Origin: JAVVHH01 sp963848035
Lineage (GTDB): Bacteria > Pseudomonadota > Alphaproteobacteria > Acetobacterales > Acetobacteraceae
NCBI GenBank assembly: GCA_963848035.1
Contig: CAWKCD010000001.1
Coordinates: 4,030,001 to 4,094,000, forward strand
Direction of reading: 5' to 3'
Length of the DNA stretch: 64,000 bases
The notes under the pieces were generated by a model, which saw only the letters and a program-made list of their open reading frames with translations, did no database searches and was not told where the DNA came from. Below are positions 29,074 through 39,173 of the stretch, piece by piece (within the stretch, counting starts at the first letter, position 1; the number at the start of each line of letters is the position of its first letter). The position numbers were made by a program, and so were the translations under genes.

Positions 29074-29675
29074 GCCAGCCGCACCTGCACCGCGCGCCAG
29101 ACACGCGCATGCACCGCATCGACACTGCCATCGCCGGGGATCACGACGAAACGGTCGGGATCTTCCGCCGCGATCGCCGCATAGCCTTCCGCCACCCGCT
29201 GATGAAACGCCGCGTCCATCGCCTCATAGCGGTCCGGCCGTCCCGCACGCTGGGCGATGCGGCTGGTCCCGGTCTGCGGATCGATGGTCAGCAGAACCGT
29301 CAGGTCCGGCTTCACCGGCAGCAATGCGGTCAGCCCGGCGATCAGCTGCCGGTCCGCACCCTGACCATAACCCTGGTAGGCCAGCGTCGAGTCGGCGAAG
29401 CGGTCGCAGACGACGACGGTTCCCGCCTCGAGCGCCGGCAAGATGGTACGCGCCAGATGCTCGGCACGTGCCGCGAAATGCAGGTGCGTCTCGGCCGCCG
29501 GCGACCATTTGATGCGCCCCTCCAGCAGCATCTCCCGGAGCGTCTCCGCCCCTGGCGCGCCGCCGGGCTCACGCGTGCGCAGCACGGCGCGACCGGTCGC
29601 GGCAATCTTGTCGGCCAAGAGCCGCGTCTGCGTCGACTTCCCCGCGCCTTCGCCGCCCTCGAGGGTGATGAACAA
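29070..29675 (-). CDS. tmk: Thymidylate kinase
   Basis: Phosphorylates dTMP to dTDP, 201 residues. FITLEGGEGAGKSTQTRLLA is the P-loop, RTREPGGAPGAETLREMLLE carries the DR-E type motif, VVVCDRFADSTLAYQGYGQG is the DRF/lid region, and PDLTVLLTIDP and a C-terminal RVWRAVQVRL complete the domain. Intact. It sits 6 bases downstream of the carboxypeptidase gene and overlaps holB by four bases. Confidence 0.95.
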   Translation of the reverse strand: MFITLEGGEGAGKSTQTRLLADKIAATGRAVLRTREPGGAPGAETLREMLLEGRIKWSPAAETHLHFAARAEHLARTILPALEAGTVVVCDRFADSTLAYQGYGQGADRQLIAGLTALLPVKPDLTVLLTIDPQTGTSRIAQRAGRPDRYEAMDAAFHQRVAEGYAAIAAEDPDRFVVIPGDGSVDAVHARVWRAVQVRLA

Positions 29676-29681
29676 CCCGGT

Positions 29682-30873
29682 TCAGGAGCCCAGGACGTAG
29701 CGCGAGACCACCGCCATCGCGCGACCCGGCAAGCCCAGCTTCGGCACGTCTGCGCCCGCCAGCAGCGGCACTTCCATCGTCGGCACCCCCTGCCCCGACA
29801 CGACCAGCTTGCCCAGCACCTCGCCCCGGCTGACCGGCGCGAGGATCGGCGAGTCGTAGCGCACCTCGATCTTGGCGCTCTGCCGCCACTGCCGCGGCAT
29901 GGTGATCGTCAGGTCCCGCCCGCCGACCAGTGGCACGGTGTTATGCGTCCCCAGCCAAACCTTAGCGCTCTCGACCGTATCGGCCGCCGTGAACAGCGTC
30001 ACGTCCTCGAATTCGCGGAACGCCCATTCCAGCAGCTTCTCGCCCTCCTCGCCGCGCTGATGCATCGAGGTCATGCCGTTGGCGACGACGATGATCCGCC
30101 GGCTGCCCCGCTGCGCGCTCGCGACCAGGCCGTAGCCGCCCGCCTCGGTGTGCCCGGTCTTCAGCCCGTCGGCCAAGCCTTTCTGAACCAGCGGGTTGCG
30201 GTTCTCCTGCTTGATCCCGTTATAGGTGAACACGCGCTCGCTATCGTAATGATAGTAGTCCGGGAAATCCTCGATCAGCCGCTTGGCAAGCATCGCGATG
30301 TCGCGGCAGCTCATGCGCTGGTCCGGATCCGGCCAACCCGTGCAATTGCGGAAATGCGACGCCGTCAGGCCCAGATCCTTGGCCTTCTGGTTCATCAGGT
30401 CGACGAATTGCTCCTCCGACCCGGCGATCGCCTCGGCCAGCACGATGCAGGCATCGTTCCCCGACTGCACGATCACGCCCCGGATCAGGTCCTCCACCTT
30501 CACCTGGCCGCCGAGCGGGACGAACATCTTCGAGCCCTGCATCTTCCAGGCCCGTTCGCTGACCGGCAGCTCCTGCGTCAGCGACAAGCGGCCCGATTTC
30601 AGCAGCCCGTACACGATGTAGATCGTCATCAGCTTGGTCATCGACGACGGCGGCATCGACCCATCGGCCTCCTTGTCGAGCAAGGTGGCGCCGCTGTTGA
30701 AATCGAGCACGATCGCCCATTTCGCCGCCGTGTCGAGCGGGCCGAGCGGCGTATTGGCCGGCGTGCCGGTCGGCACGGGAGTGCCGGGGCGGCTGCGTGC
30801 CGGGCGCGCGTTGCGCCTGCGCGGCCGCCGGGATCAGGGACGCTGCGGCCAGAAGGGTCCGACGGTTCAACAT
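29682..30873 (-). CDS. D-alanyl-D-alanine carboxypeptidase (DacC/PBP5-6 type, frameshifted near N-terminus)
   Basis: Peptidase S11 that trims the terminal D-Ala of peptidoglycan stem peptides in the periplasm. ATG 30873 opens LNRRTLLAAASLIPAAAQAQ, a cleavable signal with a twin-arginine-like RR. After one extra base in the GGGG run at 30786-30789 the domain shows DGSMPPSSMTKLMTIYIVY (SxxK), VQSGNDACIVLAE (SxN), DGLKTGHTEAGGYGL (KTG), and the C-terminal PBP5 domain ending in VSRYVLGS. The corrected length is about 396 residues. Operon position: rlpA upstream, tmk downstream. Confidence 0.92.
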
Positions 30874-30883
30874 GGAAGCTGGG

Positions 30884-31770
30884 CTACTCCACCACGATGA
30901 CGGCATCGGTTACTCCGGCTGACCGCGCCTGGTCCAGCGCGCGATCGGCCGCCGCCACGGATGCGAACGGACCGGCCATGACGACGAAGCTCGCCGTCCG
31001 CCCCTCCTGTTCACGGCGGACCTCAACCGGCAGCGAGGACAAGTTTGTTTTTACAGCATTCGCGTAGCCGGACTGGCTGAACTGCCCGGCGCGCAGCCAG
31101 AGCTGGCCCGGCTGCGGCGGCGTCTGCTCGACGGTCGACGGCAGATGGTCCGGCACGTCCAAATCGGCCGACTGGCGCCGCGATATCCGGGACCGGCGCC
31201 TGCGCAACTCGGACCTGAGCGGCTCGCGCAGCCCGGCGCCGGCAGGCTCTCCTCGATAACGGCGCCGACCGGGGCCGCCGTGATGCCCTTGGGTCCGCCC
31301 TGCAAGCGATCCCGCAGCGCCTGGCTGGGCCCGCTCTCTACCTCCACGCGTACCGGCGCCGCGCCATCTGGCGGCAGGTCGAGAAGATCGGCCGCGCGAC
31401 GGGTCAGTCCGATGATGCGGCCCGGATTATCCGGTCCGCGGTCGTTCAGCCGCACCCGGATCCGACGCCCGTTCTGCAGATTGGTCACGCGCACAATGGC
31501 CGGTAGCTGCAGGGTCTGATGCGATCCGGCCATTCCCGCCGGATCGAACACCTCGCCATCGGCGGTCTGGCCACGCCGATCCGGCAAACGCTCGGCCAGG
31601 CCGGTGGCGTCATAGCGGAAGGCTTCATGCGGATAATACCACGCACCGCCTGCCTGATACGGCGCACCGATGACATAGTGCGGCGTCGCGACGACGGCCG
31701 GCCGGCGCGGGCCGCATGAGGTCAGCGCGACGCCAGCACCGACCGCCAGCACCCACGCCCGCCGCCGCAT
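30884..31770 (-). CDS. rlpA: Septal-ring lytic transglycosylase RlpA with SPOR domain (two frameshifts)
   Basis: Outer-membrane lipoprotein that cleaves naked glycan strands at division sites. ATG 31770 gives RRRAWVLAVGAGVALTSC (lipobox LTSC). The double-psi barrel core has PYQAGGAWYYPHEAFRYDAT, GLAERLPDRRGQTADGEVFD, HQTLQLPAIVRVTNLQNGR and RLNDRGPDNPGRIIGLTRRA. The linker (VRVAQAPVPDIAAP) lies in a third frame between two extra bases at 31232-31234 and 31168-31169. The SPOR domain follows (LWLRAGQFSQSGYANAV, FVVMAGPFASVAAADRALDQ). The start overlaps the mltB stop by one base. Corrected length is about 295 residues. Confidence 0.9.
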
Positions 31771-32736
31771 CACGACAGCGCCGCATCCCCCAGCAGCCCG
31801 ACCGCCAAGGCGTAGAAATCGGACGGGTTGTAGCGGCGGATGGCGTTGAAGTTGCTGTAGACGATGAACCCTTCGCCGGGCGCGATCCCGTTCGGCATGA
31901 GCAGCGCGCCGGGCACGTCGCTGCGGCTGAACCGGCTGCCATCGGGACGGCGGACGCCAAGTTCCATCCAGGCGCCGAGCGGTCCGACGGTTCTCCCGCC
32001 CGGCCATCGCCGGGGTGAGCGAGGGCGGAACGATGACCGGCTGCCCCCAGGGCTCGCCGGAGCGCCAGCCGCTTTTCGCGATGTAGTTGGCGATCGAACC
32101 GAACACGTCGGGCTTGCTGTCCCAGATGTCGCGCCGCCCGTCGCCATCGAAATCAACGGCATAGCTTAAATACGAGCTCGGCATGAATTGCGGTTGACCC
32201 ATCGCCCCGGCCCAGCCGCTGGTCATCCGCCCGGGCGTCACGTCGCCGCTGTCGAGGATCCGCAGCGCGTTCAGGAGTTCCTTGCGGAAGTAATTCGCGC
32301 GGCGGCCTTCCCAGGCGAGCGTCGAGAGCGCCTCGACCAGCCGGTAATTGCCCTTGTTGTTGCCGAAATTGGACTCGATTCCCCAGATGCCCATCACCAG
32401 CACCGGCCCGACCCCGAACCGCCGCTCGACGTCCGCCAGAAGCGGGCGCTCGTGCGCGAAATTGGCGCGGGCCGCCTGCAACCTCGTGTCCGGCAGGACT
32501 CTGGCGCGATACTCCGGCCAGGTCAGGTTGAATTCCGGCTGGTGCCGGTCGAGTTCGATCACCTTGGCATTCGGGGCGACGCCCGCGAATGCTGCACGCA
32601 GCGTCGCATCGCGGATGCCGGCGCGGCGGGCTTCGGCCATCACGCCGTCGACGAACCGGTCGAACCCGACATCCTGCGCGCGCGCCGCGACGGGCAGAGC
32701 GGTGGCGGCGGCAAGCAAGAATCGACGGTTCAGCAT
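31770..32736 (-). CDS. mltB: Lytic murein transglycosylase MltB (frameshifted)
   Basis: Cleaves the MurNAc-GlcNAc bond in peptidoglycan to give 1,6-anhydro products. ATG 32736 starts LNRRFLLAAATALPVAARAQ, an RR-containing signal like that of the carboxypeptidase downstream. The catalytic Glu is in VMGIWGIESNFGNNKGNYRL, then GRMTSGWAGAMGQPQFMPSS, VDFDGDGRRDIWDSKPDVFG and IANYIAKSGWRSGEPWG. After an extra base at 31999-32001 come RRYNPSDFYALAVGLLGD, the family C-terminus. There is no lipobox, so it is periplasmic rather than lipidated. It is the first gene of the mltB-rlpA-dac-tmk-holB-metG-tatD run and diverges from the PrpD gene. Confidence 0.9.
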
Positions 32737-32809
32737 GGCGGGCTGATGCCACATCGGGCAGGATGGCGCAAAGCAATCGATAGACCGGCGACTTCAGGGG
32801 GAAACGAGC

Positions 32810-34207
32810 ATGGCAATCACGAGCGACCTCGCCCGATTCTGCGCGCAGATCCGTTATGACGGCCTGCCCGACGCCGTCGGCGCCCGTGTCCGGCTGCTCG
32901 TGCTGGACCTGCTCGGCAACATCATCCGCGCGCGGCACGATGCCGAGAGCACGCCCTCGCTTCTGGCCTCCGCTCGCGCGCTCGGCCTGGCAGCGGGCAA
33001 CAACGTCGTGTTCGGCGACTGCGCCCGTTACACCCCGGCCGGCGCCGCGCTCCTCAACGCCGCGCTCGGCCACTCGCTCGATTTCGACGACACGCACGCG
33101 GCCGGCTCGTTGCATCCGGGCTGTCCGGTAATCCCCGCCGCGATCGCCGCCGGCGAGATGACCGGAGCTTCCGGCCCGGACGTGCTCGCCGCGATCGTTG
33201 CTGGCTACGAGGTGACGTGCCGCATCGCGCTGGCGCTGCCGGCCGGCGACCATTATGCGCGCGGGTTCCACCCGACCGCGACCTGCGGCGTGTTCGGCGC
33301 CGCCGCGGCCGCCGGCCGCGTGTTCGGCCTCTCGCCAGAGGCGATGGAATCGGCTTTCGGCGTCGCGCTCAGCCAATCCGCCGGAAGCCTGCAGTTCCTT
33401 GCCAACGGCGCCTGGACCAAGCGCTTCCAGGTGGGTTGGGCGAGCATGGGCGGCCTGACCGCCGCCATCCTGGCGCGCGAAGGCTTCAAGGGCGCATCCG
33501 ACGCGTTCGACGGCAAGCACGGCTTCCTCAACGCCTACGCCCCCTCCCCCAACCCGGCGCGCGCCATCGCGGATCTCGGCGCCGAGTGGGAGCTGATGCG
33601 GACCGCGGTCAAACCCTACCCGTCCTGCCGCTACGGCCATGCCGGCATCGACGCCGCGATCGCCTTCCACGACGAGAGCGGCCTCGACCCGGCCAGCATC
33701 GAGCAGGTCACCTACGGGACTTCGAAATCCGGCATGACCTTGATCGGCGACCCGCTCGCCAAGCGCCAGGACCCGCAGAACGTCGTCGACGGCCAGTTCA
33801 GCGGCCCGTTCGTGATCGCTGCCGGGCTGCTCTACGGCCAGATGGGCTGGGACAGCTACGGCAAGCTGCAGGATCACGCGATCCGCGCGCTGCTGCCGCG
33901 GATCGTGTGCGAGCCGGATGCCGACGTGCAGGCCGAGTTCCCCGACAACATGTCCGGCAAGCTCACGGTGTCGGCTGCCGGGCAGCGGTGGCAGCGCTTC
34001 GTCCGCGTGCCCAAGGGCGAGCCGGACAACTTCATGACCGATGCGGAGCTGCGGGCAAAGTTCACCGGGCTCGCCGCGCCCGTTCTGGGCGAAGACCGCG
34101 CGGCCAGGTTGGCCGACGCGGCCCTCGCGCTCGACGGCGCCGCCAACCTGGGCCCCCTCACCCGCCTCGCCGGGCCGACCGTCGGCGCGCGGCTGGCTGG
34201 AGACTGA
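32810..34207 (+). CDS. MmgE/PrpD-family protein (2-methylcitrate dehydratase-like)
   Basis: A 465-residue member of the MmgE/PrpD family, which includes 2-methylcitrate and cis-aconitate-type dehydratases. HSLDFDDTHAAGSLHPGCPV near residues 87-106 is the family signature with the D-D-T-H core. SAFGVALSQSAGSLQF, GAWTKRFQVGWASMGGLTAA, VKPYPSCRYGHAGIDAA and KRQDPQNVVDGQFSGPFVIA follow. No prpB/prpC is near it, so methylcitrate-cycle function is not supported; many such paralogs act in catabolism of other acids. It converges on parC, 8 bases from its stop. Confidence 0.88.
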   Translation: MAITSDLARFCAQIRYDGLPDAVGARVRLLVLDLLGNIIRARHDAESTPSLLASARALGLAAGNNVVFGDCARYTPAGAALLNAALGHSLDFDDTHAAGSLHPGCPVIPAAIAAGEMTGASGPDVLAAIVAGYEVTCRIALALPAGDHYARGFHPTATCGVFGAAAAAGRVFGLSPEAMESAFGVALSQSAGSLQFLANGAWTKRFQVGWASMGGLTAAILAREGFKGASDAFDGKHGFLNAYAPSPNPARAIADLGAEWELMRTAVKPYPSCRYGHAGIDAAIAFHDESGLDPASIEQVTYGTSKSGMTLIGDPLAKRQDPQNVVDGQFSGPFVIAAGLLYGQMGWDSYGKLQDHAIRALLPRIVCEPDADVQAEFPDNMSGKLTVSAAGQRWQRFVRVPKGEPDNFMTDAELRAKFTGLAAPVLGEDRAARLADAALALDGAANLGPLTRLAGPTVGARLAGD

Positions 34208-34214
34208 ACGCCGG

Positions 34215-36433
34215 CTAGCTGAACCGGCCCGATTTCGGAAAACCGTTCGGCGGCAAGCGCCCGGCCTGCGCGCGCATGCCGAGCCACGGACGCAGATCCG
34301 TCTCGGTCCGCACCTTGTCGCCGAGCCGCCAGGTCAGACCGTCCTCGAGGCGGAACACCTTCGCGTCCGCCAGCGTGCCGTCGCGGTATTTCTGCAGCAG
34401 CACGCCAGCGCCGCGGCTGAGTTCCGGTACCTGGTCGAGCGGGAACACCAGCAACTTCCGGTTGGTGCCGATCGTAGCGACATGGTCGCCCTCTGCGGGC
34501 GCGCAGAGCAGGGCCGCCTCGCCGGGCTTGAGGTTCAGCACCTGCTTGCCGGTCCGCTTCTCCGCCAGCAGGTCCGCGGCCGCGACCACGAAGCCACGGC
34601 CGGCATCGCTCGCCATCAGGTAGCGGCGGCCCTCCTGCCAGACGAACAGCGTGACCACGGCCTCGTCGTTGCCGAGTTCGGCCGCCAGGCGGATCGGCTG
34701 CCCATCGCCCCGGCCGCGCGGCAGTTCGCCGGCCCTCAGCGTATGCGCCCGGCCGCCGCTGCCCAGCAGGCAGAGCCGGTCCGTGGTCTGGCACGGGACC
34801 AGCAGGCGCAGGCTGTCGCCCTCCTTGAACTTCAGCTCGCCGCCATCGGCGAGATGCCCGCGGACCGCGCGGATCCAGCCCTTCTCGGACAGGATCACCG
34901 TGATCGGCTCGCGCTCGATGAACTGGTCCGGATTGACCTCCATGGCCGCCGGCACCTCGCCGAGCAGCGTCCGCCGCGCGCCCAGCGGCCCCGAGCCGAA
35001 CTTCTCCCTGATCTCCTGGAGTTCCGACTCGATCTTCGCCCAACGCTGCTTGTCGTCCTTCAGCAGCGCGGTGATCTCCTTCGCCTCCTTGGTCAGCGCC
35101 TTGTGTTCCTTGCGGATCTCCATCTCCTCGAGCCGGCGCAGCGAGCGCAGGCGCATGTTCAGGATCGCCTCGGCCTGCACGTCGGTGAGCGTGAAATGGG
35201 CGATCAGCGCCGGCTTCGGATGATCCTCCTCGCGAATGATGCGGATCACCTCGTCGAGGTTGAGATAGACGGCGAGATAGCCGTCCAGCACCTCGAGCCG
35301 CCGCTGGATCGCCGCCAGCCGGTGCCGCGAGCGCCGCTCCAGCACCTCGTGCCGATGGTCAAGCCACGCGCGTATCACGCCGGAGAGGCCCAGCACCATC
35401 GGGCGTATGATCGGCCGTCAACACGTTCATGTTGAGGGAGAACCGCGTCTCCAGCGCCGTCGCGCGGAACAGCGTCTCCATCATCACCTCGGGCTCGACG
35501 CCGCGGGTCTTGGGCTCGAGCACGAGCCGGATATCCTCGGCGCTCTCGTCGCGGATGTCGCCGAGGAACGGCAGCTTCTTGAGCTCGAGCAGTTCGGCGA
35601 TCTGCTCGATCAGCTTGGATTTCTGCACCTGGTACGGGATCTCGGTGACGATCACCTGCCACATCCCGAGCTTGCCGCGCTGCACCTCCCACTTCGCACG
35701 AGTGCGAAAGCCGCCGCGCCCGGTCTCGTAGGCGACGAGGATCGCCTCCTTGCTCTCGACCAGCACGCCGCCGGTCGGGAAGTCCGGGCCCGGGCATGTG
35801 CTCGAGCAGCTCGGCCGTGGTCGCGTCCGGGTTGCGGATCAGGTGGATGGCGGCGGCGCAGACCTCCCCGGCATTGTGCGGGGGAATGCTGGTCGCCATG
35901 CCGACCGCGATCCCGGCGGCGCCGTTGGCGAGCAGGTTGGGGAAGCCGCCCGGCAGCACCAGCGGCTCGCTCTCCTCGCCGTCATAGGTCGGCCGGAAAT
36001 CGACCGCGTCATCGTCGATCCCGGCCAGCAGCGCCTGCGCGACCTCGGTCAGCCGCGCCTCGGTGTACCGCATCGCCGCGGCGTTATCGCCGTCGATATT
36101 GCCGAAATTGCCCTGGCCTTCGACCAGCGGATAGCGCGCCGCGAACTCCTGCGCGAGCCGGACCAGCGCCTCGTAGACCGAGGCATCCCCGTGCGGATGG
36201 TATTTGCCGATGACGTCGCCGACCACGCGCGCGCACTTCTTGAAGCCCGACGCCGGGTCGAGCTTCAACTGATGCATCGCGTAGATCAGCCGCCGATGCA
36301 CCGGCTTCAGCCCGTCGCGCACGTCCGGCAGGCTGCGCGACATGATGGTGCTCATGGCATAGGCGAGATAGCGCTCGGACAGCGCATCGGTGAGCTTGGT
36401 GTCCTGGATGGCGCCGGTCAGGTCGTCGGGCAT
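34215..36433 (-). CDS. parC: DNA topoisomerase IV subunit A (two frameshifts)
   Basis: The breakage-reunion subunit that decatenates daughter chromosomes. ATG 36433: YLAYAMSTIMSRSLPDVRDG, KCARVVGDVIGKYHPHGDAS, RYPLVEGQGNFGNIDGDNAA, then the catalytic Tyr in AMRYTEARLTEVAQALL. GAAGIAVGMATSIPPHN follows. Later segments YETGRGGFRTRAKWEVQRG and the beta-pinwheel C-terminal domain with FVVAAADLLAEKRTGKQVLN are in two further frames. Extra G bases at 35785-35787 and 35401-35403 cause both breaks. Corrected length is about 739 residues, normal for alphaproteobacterial ParC rather than GyrA. parE is not in the window. Confidence 0.93.
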
Positions 36434-36548
36434 AGGCTTCCGCAACAAAGAGAGAACGGCTGACTACACCAATTCCGTCCCGCCGCCCACCGCCCTTGCC
36501 AGCACGGAGCGATCGCGGCACAAACGTTGCGCCAGCGATGAGACGAAA

Positions 36549-37541
36549 ATGATCCGTATGCTCCGTTACGCCGCGCCCGTCGCCATGCTGCTCGCCGTCG
36601 CGCCGGCACAAGCCCAGGTGCCGCTCTCGGGCTCGTTCACCGCCGGCCAAGCCTGCCCTGCGCTGCAATCCATCCGCCAGCAAGCCAATCCAGGCAACGT
36701 CACCGTCCAGCCCGGCCAGACTTATCGGGTCACCGGCAAGAACCGGCCGGATGCGACGTTCTACCAGATCGTCGTCGATGGCGCGCAGCCCTCGCAGCGA
36801 TGGGTGTCGGTCGATTGCGGCCAGATCGGCGGCAGCGCCGCGTCCAGCCCGGCGAGCATCCCAACGTCGACCGCCCGAAGCTCAGGCGCCCGGGCGACCC
36901 ACGTGCTCGCGCTGGGCTGGGAGCCTGCCTTCTGCCGCCAGCACATGGACAAGACCGAGTGCTCGAGCATGACGTCGAGCAGCGCCGACGCGACCCAGCT
37001 CAGCCTGCACGGGCTCTGGCCCCAACCCCGCGGCACCGCCTACTGCAACGTGGAGCGCAGCTTCGTCCAAGCCGACAAGGCCCATAACTGGGATGTCCTG
37101 CCCGAGCCGCAGATCAGCGGCGAGACGCGCCAGAGCCTGGCCTCGGTGATGCCAGGGCTCCAATCCGGCCTGCAACGTCACGAATGGATCGTGCACGGGA
37201 CCTGCTTCGGCACCCCGGCCGACAGTTATTTCGCCCGCGCCGCCTCCCTGGCGCAGCAAGCCAACGCCGCGCCGATCCGCAACCTGTTCGTCCAGAACAT
37301 CGGCAGCACCGTGACCAGCGACGCGATCCGAGCCGCCTTCGACCAGGCGTTCGGACCCGGCGCCGGCACACGGGTCACCGTCTCCTGCTCCGGCCAAGGC
37401 CAAGGGCGGCGGATCAGCGAGCTCGTGGTGTCGCTGGCCGGCAACGTGGCCGGATCGGCGGCGCTGGGCGACCTGATCCAGGCCGCATCGCCGGTTCAGC
37501 CCGGCTGCCAGTCAGGCATCGTCGACCGCCCCGCCCGCTGA
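36549..37541 (+). CDS. Ribonuclease T2 family protein
   Basis: A secreted T2-type endoribonuclease, 330 residues. ATG 36549 begins a signal peptide IRMLRYAAPVAMLLAVAPAQ. The first 110 residues after it (TAGQACPALQSIRQQANPGN, QPGQTYRVTGKNRP) form an extra N-terminal domain. The catalytic motifs are LSLHGLWPQPRG (CAS I) and RHEWIVHGTCFG (CAS II), both with the required His and Glu. Cysteines CRQHMDKTEC, YCNVE and TVSCSG fit disulfides. It shares a divergent promoter region with parC and its 3' end overlaps recO by 30 bases. The target is probably extracellular or periplasmic RNA, for nutrient scavenging. Confidence 0.9.
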   Translation: MIRMLRYAAPVAMLLAVAPAQAQVPLSGSFTAGQACPALQSIRQQANPGNVTVQPGQTYRVTGKNRPDATFYQIVVDGAQPSQRWVSVDCGQIGGSAASSPASIPTSTARSSGARATHVLALGWEPAFCRQHMDKTECSSMTSSSADATQLSLHGLWPQPRGTAYCNVERSFVQADKAHNWDVLPEPQISGETRQSLASVMPGLQSGLQRHEWIVHGTCFGTPADSYFARAASLAQQANAAPIRNLFVQNIGSTVTSDAIRAAFDQAFGPGAGTRVTVSCSGQGQGRRISELVVSLAGNVAGSAALGDLIQAASPVQPGCQSGIVDRPAR

Positions 37542-38270
37542 GCTGACCTCGGCCAACGCCGAGACGCGATCGTAGAGCATCAGTCGCGCCTCCGGCACCG
37601 GACGGTGATGCTGGCCGAAGGCGTCACGGGCGAGGAAATGACCGGTCAGCCGCAATCCGTCGCGGCAATCGGCCGCCTCGGCCCGGTTCGACCCGACGAG
37701 GAAACCCGGCAACGGCAGCAACCGCTCCGCCCAAACCCCGGCCGCATCGCGCGCCACGGCCCTCCCCGTCCGCGGCGAGACATACGACAGACCCGACGTC
37801 GCACCGCTCAAGGCGCAGCTCTCCAGGTCAAGCCCATATCCCAGCTCTGCCAGCAGCACCGCTTCCCAGCGGATGAGGTCTGGCAACACGTCGAACCCCG
37901 AAGACAGCGAGGCGATCAGCCGCACCAGCCCGGCGAACACGAGCGGGTGCGGCTCGCGCTCCGGCAGCGCGCCCTCGGCCACGGCACACGCGGCGGTCAA
38001 GATCGACAATTCGAGCGGATCGTCCATCGCCGACGCCGCGCCGGCATGGACCAGTTCTGCCGACACGCTGCCGAGTTGGTCGGCCAACCGCGCCATCCAA
38101 CGCGCCTGCACCAGATTGCCGCGTTGCCAGAGAGACAGCTGAGCCCGCGCATTGCCGCCTCGTGCCAACGCGCGGTAGGCGCCGTGATCCTCGGTCAGCA
38201 CCGTGACCAGCGCGCCGCCCTCGCCGTAGGGCCGCGCATCCAGCACGATCGCCGGCGCCTCCCACTCCAC
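37512..38270 (-). CDS. recO: DNA repair protein RecO
   Basis: RecFOR-pathway mediator that anneals ssDNA and helps load RecA, 252 residues. The OB-fold N-terminus is EAPAIVLDARPYGEGGALVT followed by VLTEDHGAYRALARGGNARA and LWQRGNLVQARWMARLADQL. The helical C-terminal domain includes LIRWEAVLLAELGYGLDLESC and SPRTGRAVARDAAGVWAERL. Intact. It directly follows era (3-base gap) in the conserved rnc-era-recO operon and its 3' end overlaps the convergent RNase T2 gene. Confidence 0.94.
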   Translation of the reverse strand: MEWEAPAIVLDARPYGEGGALVTVLTEDHGAYRALARGGNARAQLSLWQRGNLVQARWMARLADQLGSVSAELVHAGAASAMDDPLELSILTAACAVAEGALPEREPHPLVFAGLVRLIASLSSGFDVLPDLIRWEAVLLAELGYGLDLESCALSGATSGLSYVSPRTGRAVARDAAGVWAERLLPLPGFLVGSNRAEAADCRDGLRLTGHFLARDAFGQHHRPVPEARLMLYDRVSALAEVSSAGGAVDDA

Positions 38271-38273
38271 GCG

Positions 38274-39173
38274 CTACTCTGTCTCGTCGAGCCCGATCGC
38301 GCGCAGGCGGGCGCCCTCTTCGTCCCAGCCGGCGCGCTCCTTGACGTTGAGGAACAGGTGCACCCGGCGATCCAGCAGCCGGGTCAGCTCGCCGCGCGCC
38401 TTGGCGCCGATCTGCTTGATCTTGGAGCCGCCGGCGCCGATCAGGATCGCCTTGTGGCCGGGTCGAGCGACATAGACGGTCACGTCGATCCGCACCGAGG
38501 CGTCCGGCCGCTCATCCCATGTCTCGGTCTCCACCGTAGCGCCGTAGGGGATTTCCTCGTGGGTCTGCAGGAAGATCTGCTCGCGGACGATCTCGGCCGC
38601 GAGCAGCCGGTCCGGCATGTCGGAGAGATCGTCGTCGGGGTAGAGATGCGGTCCCTCCGGCATCGACTCGGCGAGCCGGTCGAGCAGCCGGTCCAGCCCG
38701 TCGCCGTTGGCGGCGCTGACCATGAACACCTCCTCGGCGTCGACGATCGCGTTCAGCTCGGCGGTGAGCGGCAGGAGCTGGTCGCGGGACACCAGGTCGA
38801 CCTTGTTGAGCACCATCCAGGTCCGGCGCTTGCGGCCGGCCATCTCGGCGGCGACGCGCTGCACCTCGTCGGTTGCCCCGGCCTTGCTGTCGATCAGCAG
38901 CAGCGTGAGATCCGCATCCTCGGCGCCGGTCCAGGCAGCCTTGACCATCGCGCGGTCGAGCCGGCGCTTGGGACGGAAGATGCCGGGCGTGTCGACGAGC
39001 AGGATCTGCGCCGGGCCACGCATGAGGATGCCGAGCACGCGGAAGCGGGTCGTCTGCGCCTTGGGGCTGACGATGGAGAGCTTGGCGCCGGTCAACCGGT
39101 TCAGCAGCGTCGACTTGCCGGCGTTGGGTGCACCGACGATGGCCGCGAAACCGCAGCGCGGGGCTTCGCTCAT
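38274..39173 (-). CDS. era: GTPase Era
   Basis: Ras-like GTPase with a KH domain that binds the 3' end of 16S rRNA and is needed for 30S maturation. ATG 39173: CGFAAIVGAPNAGKSTLLNR (G1), QTTRFRVLGILM (G2), ILLVDTPGIFRPKRRLDRAM (G3), WMVLNKVDLVSRD (G4) and MVSAANGDGLDRLLD (G5). The KH domain holds KAILIGAGGSKIKQIGAKAR. 299 residues, intact. Its start overlaps the rnc stop by four bases; the longer open frame upstream is antisense to nothing real and was not used. Confidence 0.96.
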   Translation of the reverse strand: MSEAPRCGFAAIVGAPNAGKSTLLNRLTGAKLSIVSPKAQTTRFRVLGILMRGPAQILLVDTPGIFRPKRRLDRAMVKAAWTGAEDADLTLLLIDSKAGATDEVQRVAAEMAGRKRRTWMVLNKVDLVSRDQLLPLTAELNAIVDAEEVFMVSAANGDGLDRLLDRLAESMPEGPHLYPDDDLSDMPDRLLAAEIVREQIFLQTHEEIPYGATVETETWDERPDASVRIDVTVYVARPGHKAILIGAGGSKIKQIGAKARGELTRLLDRRVHLFLNVKERAGWDEEGARLRAIGLDETE

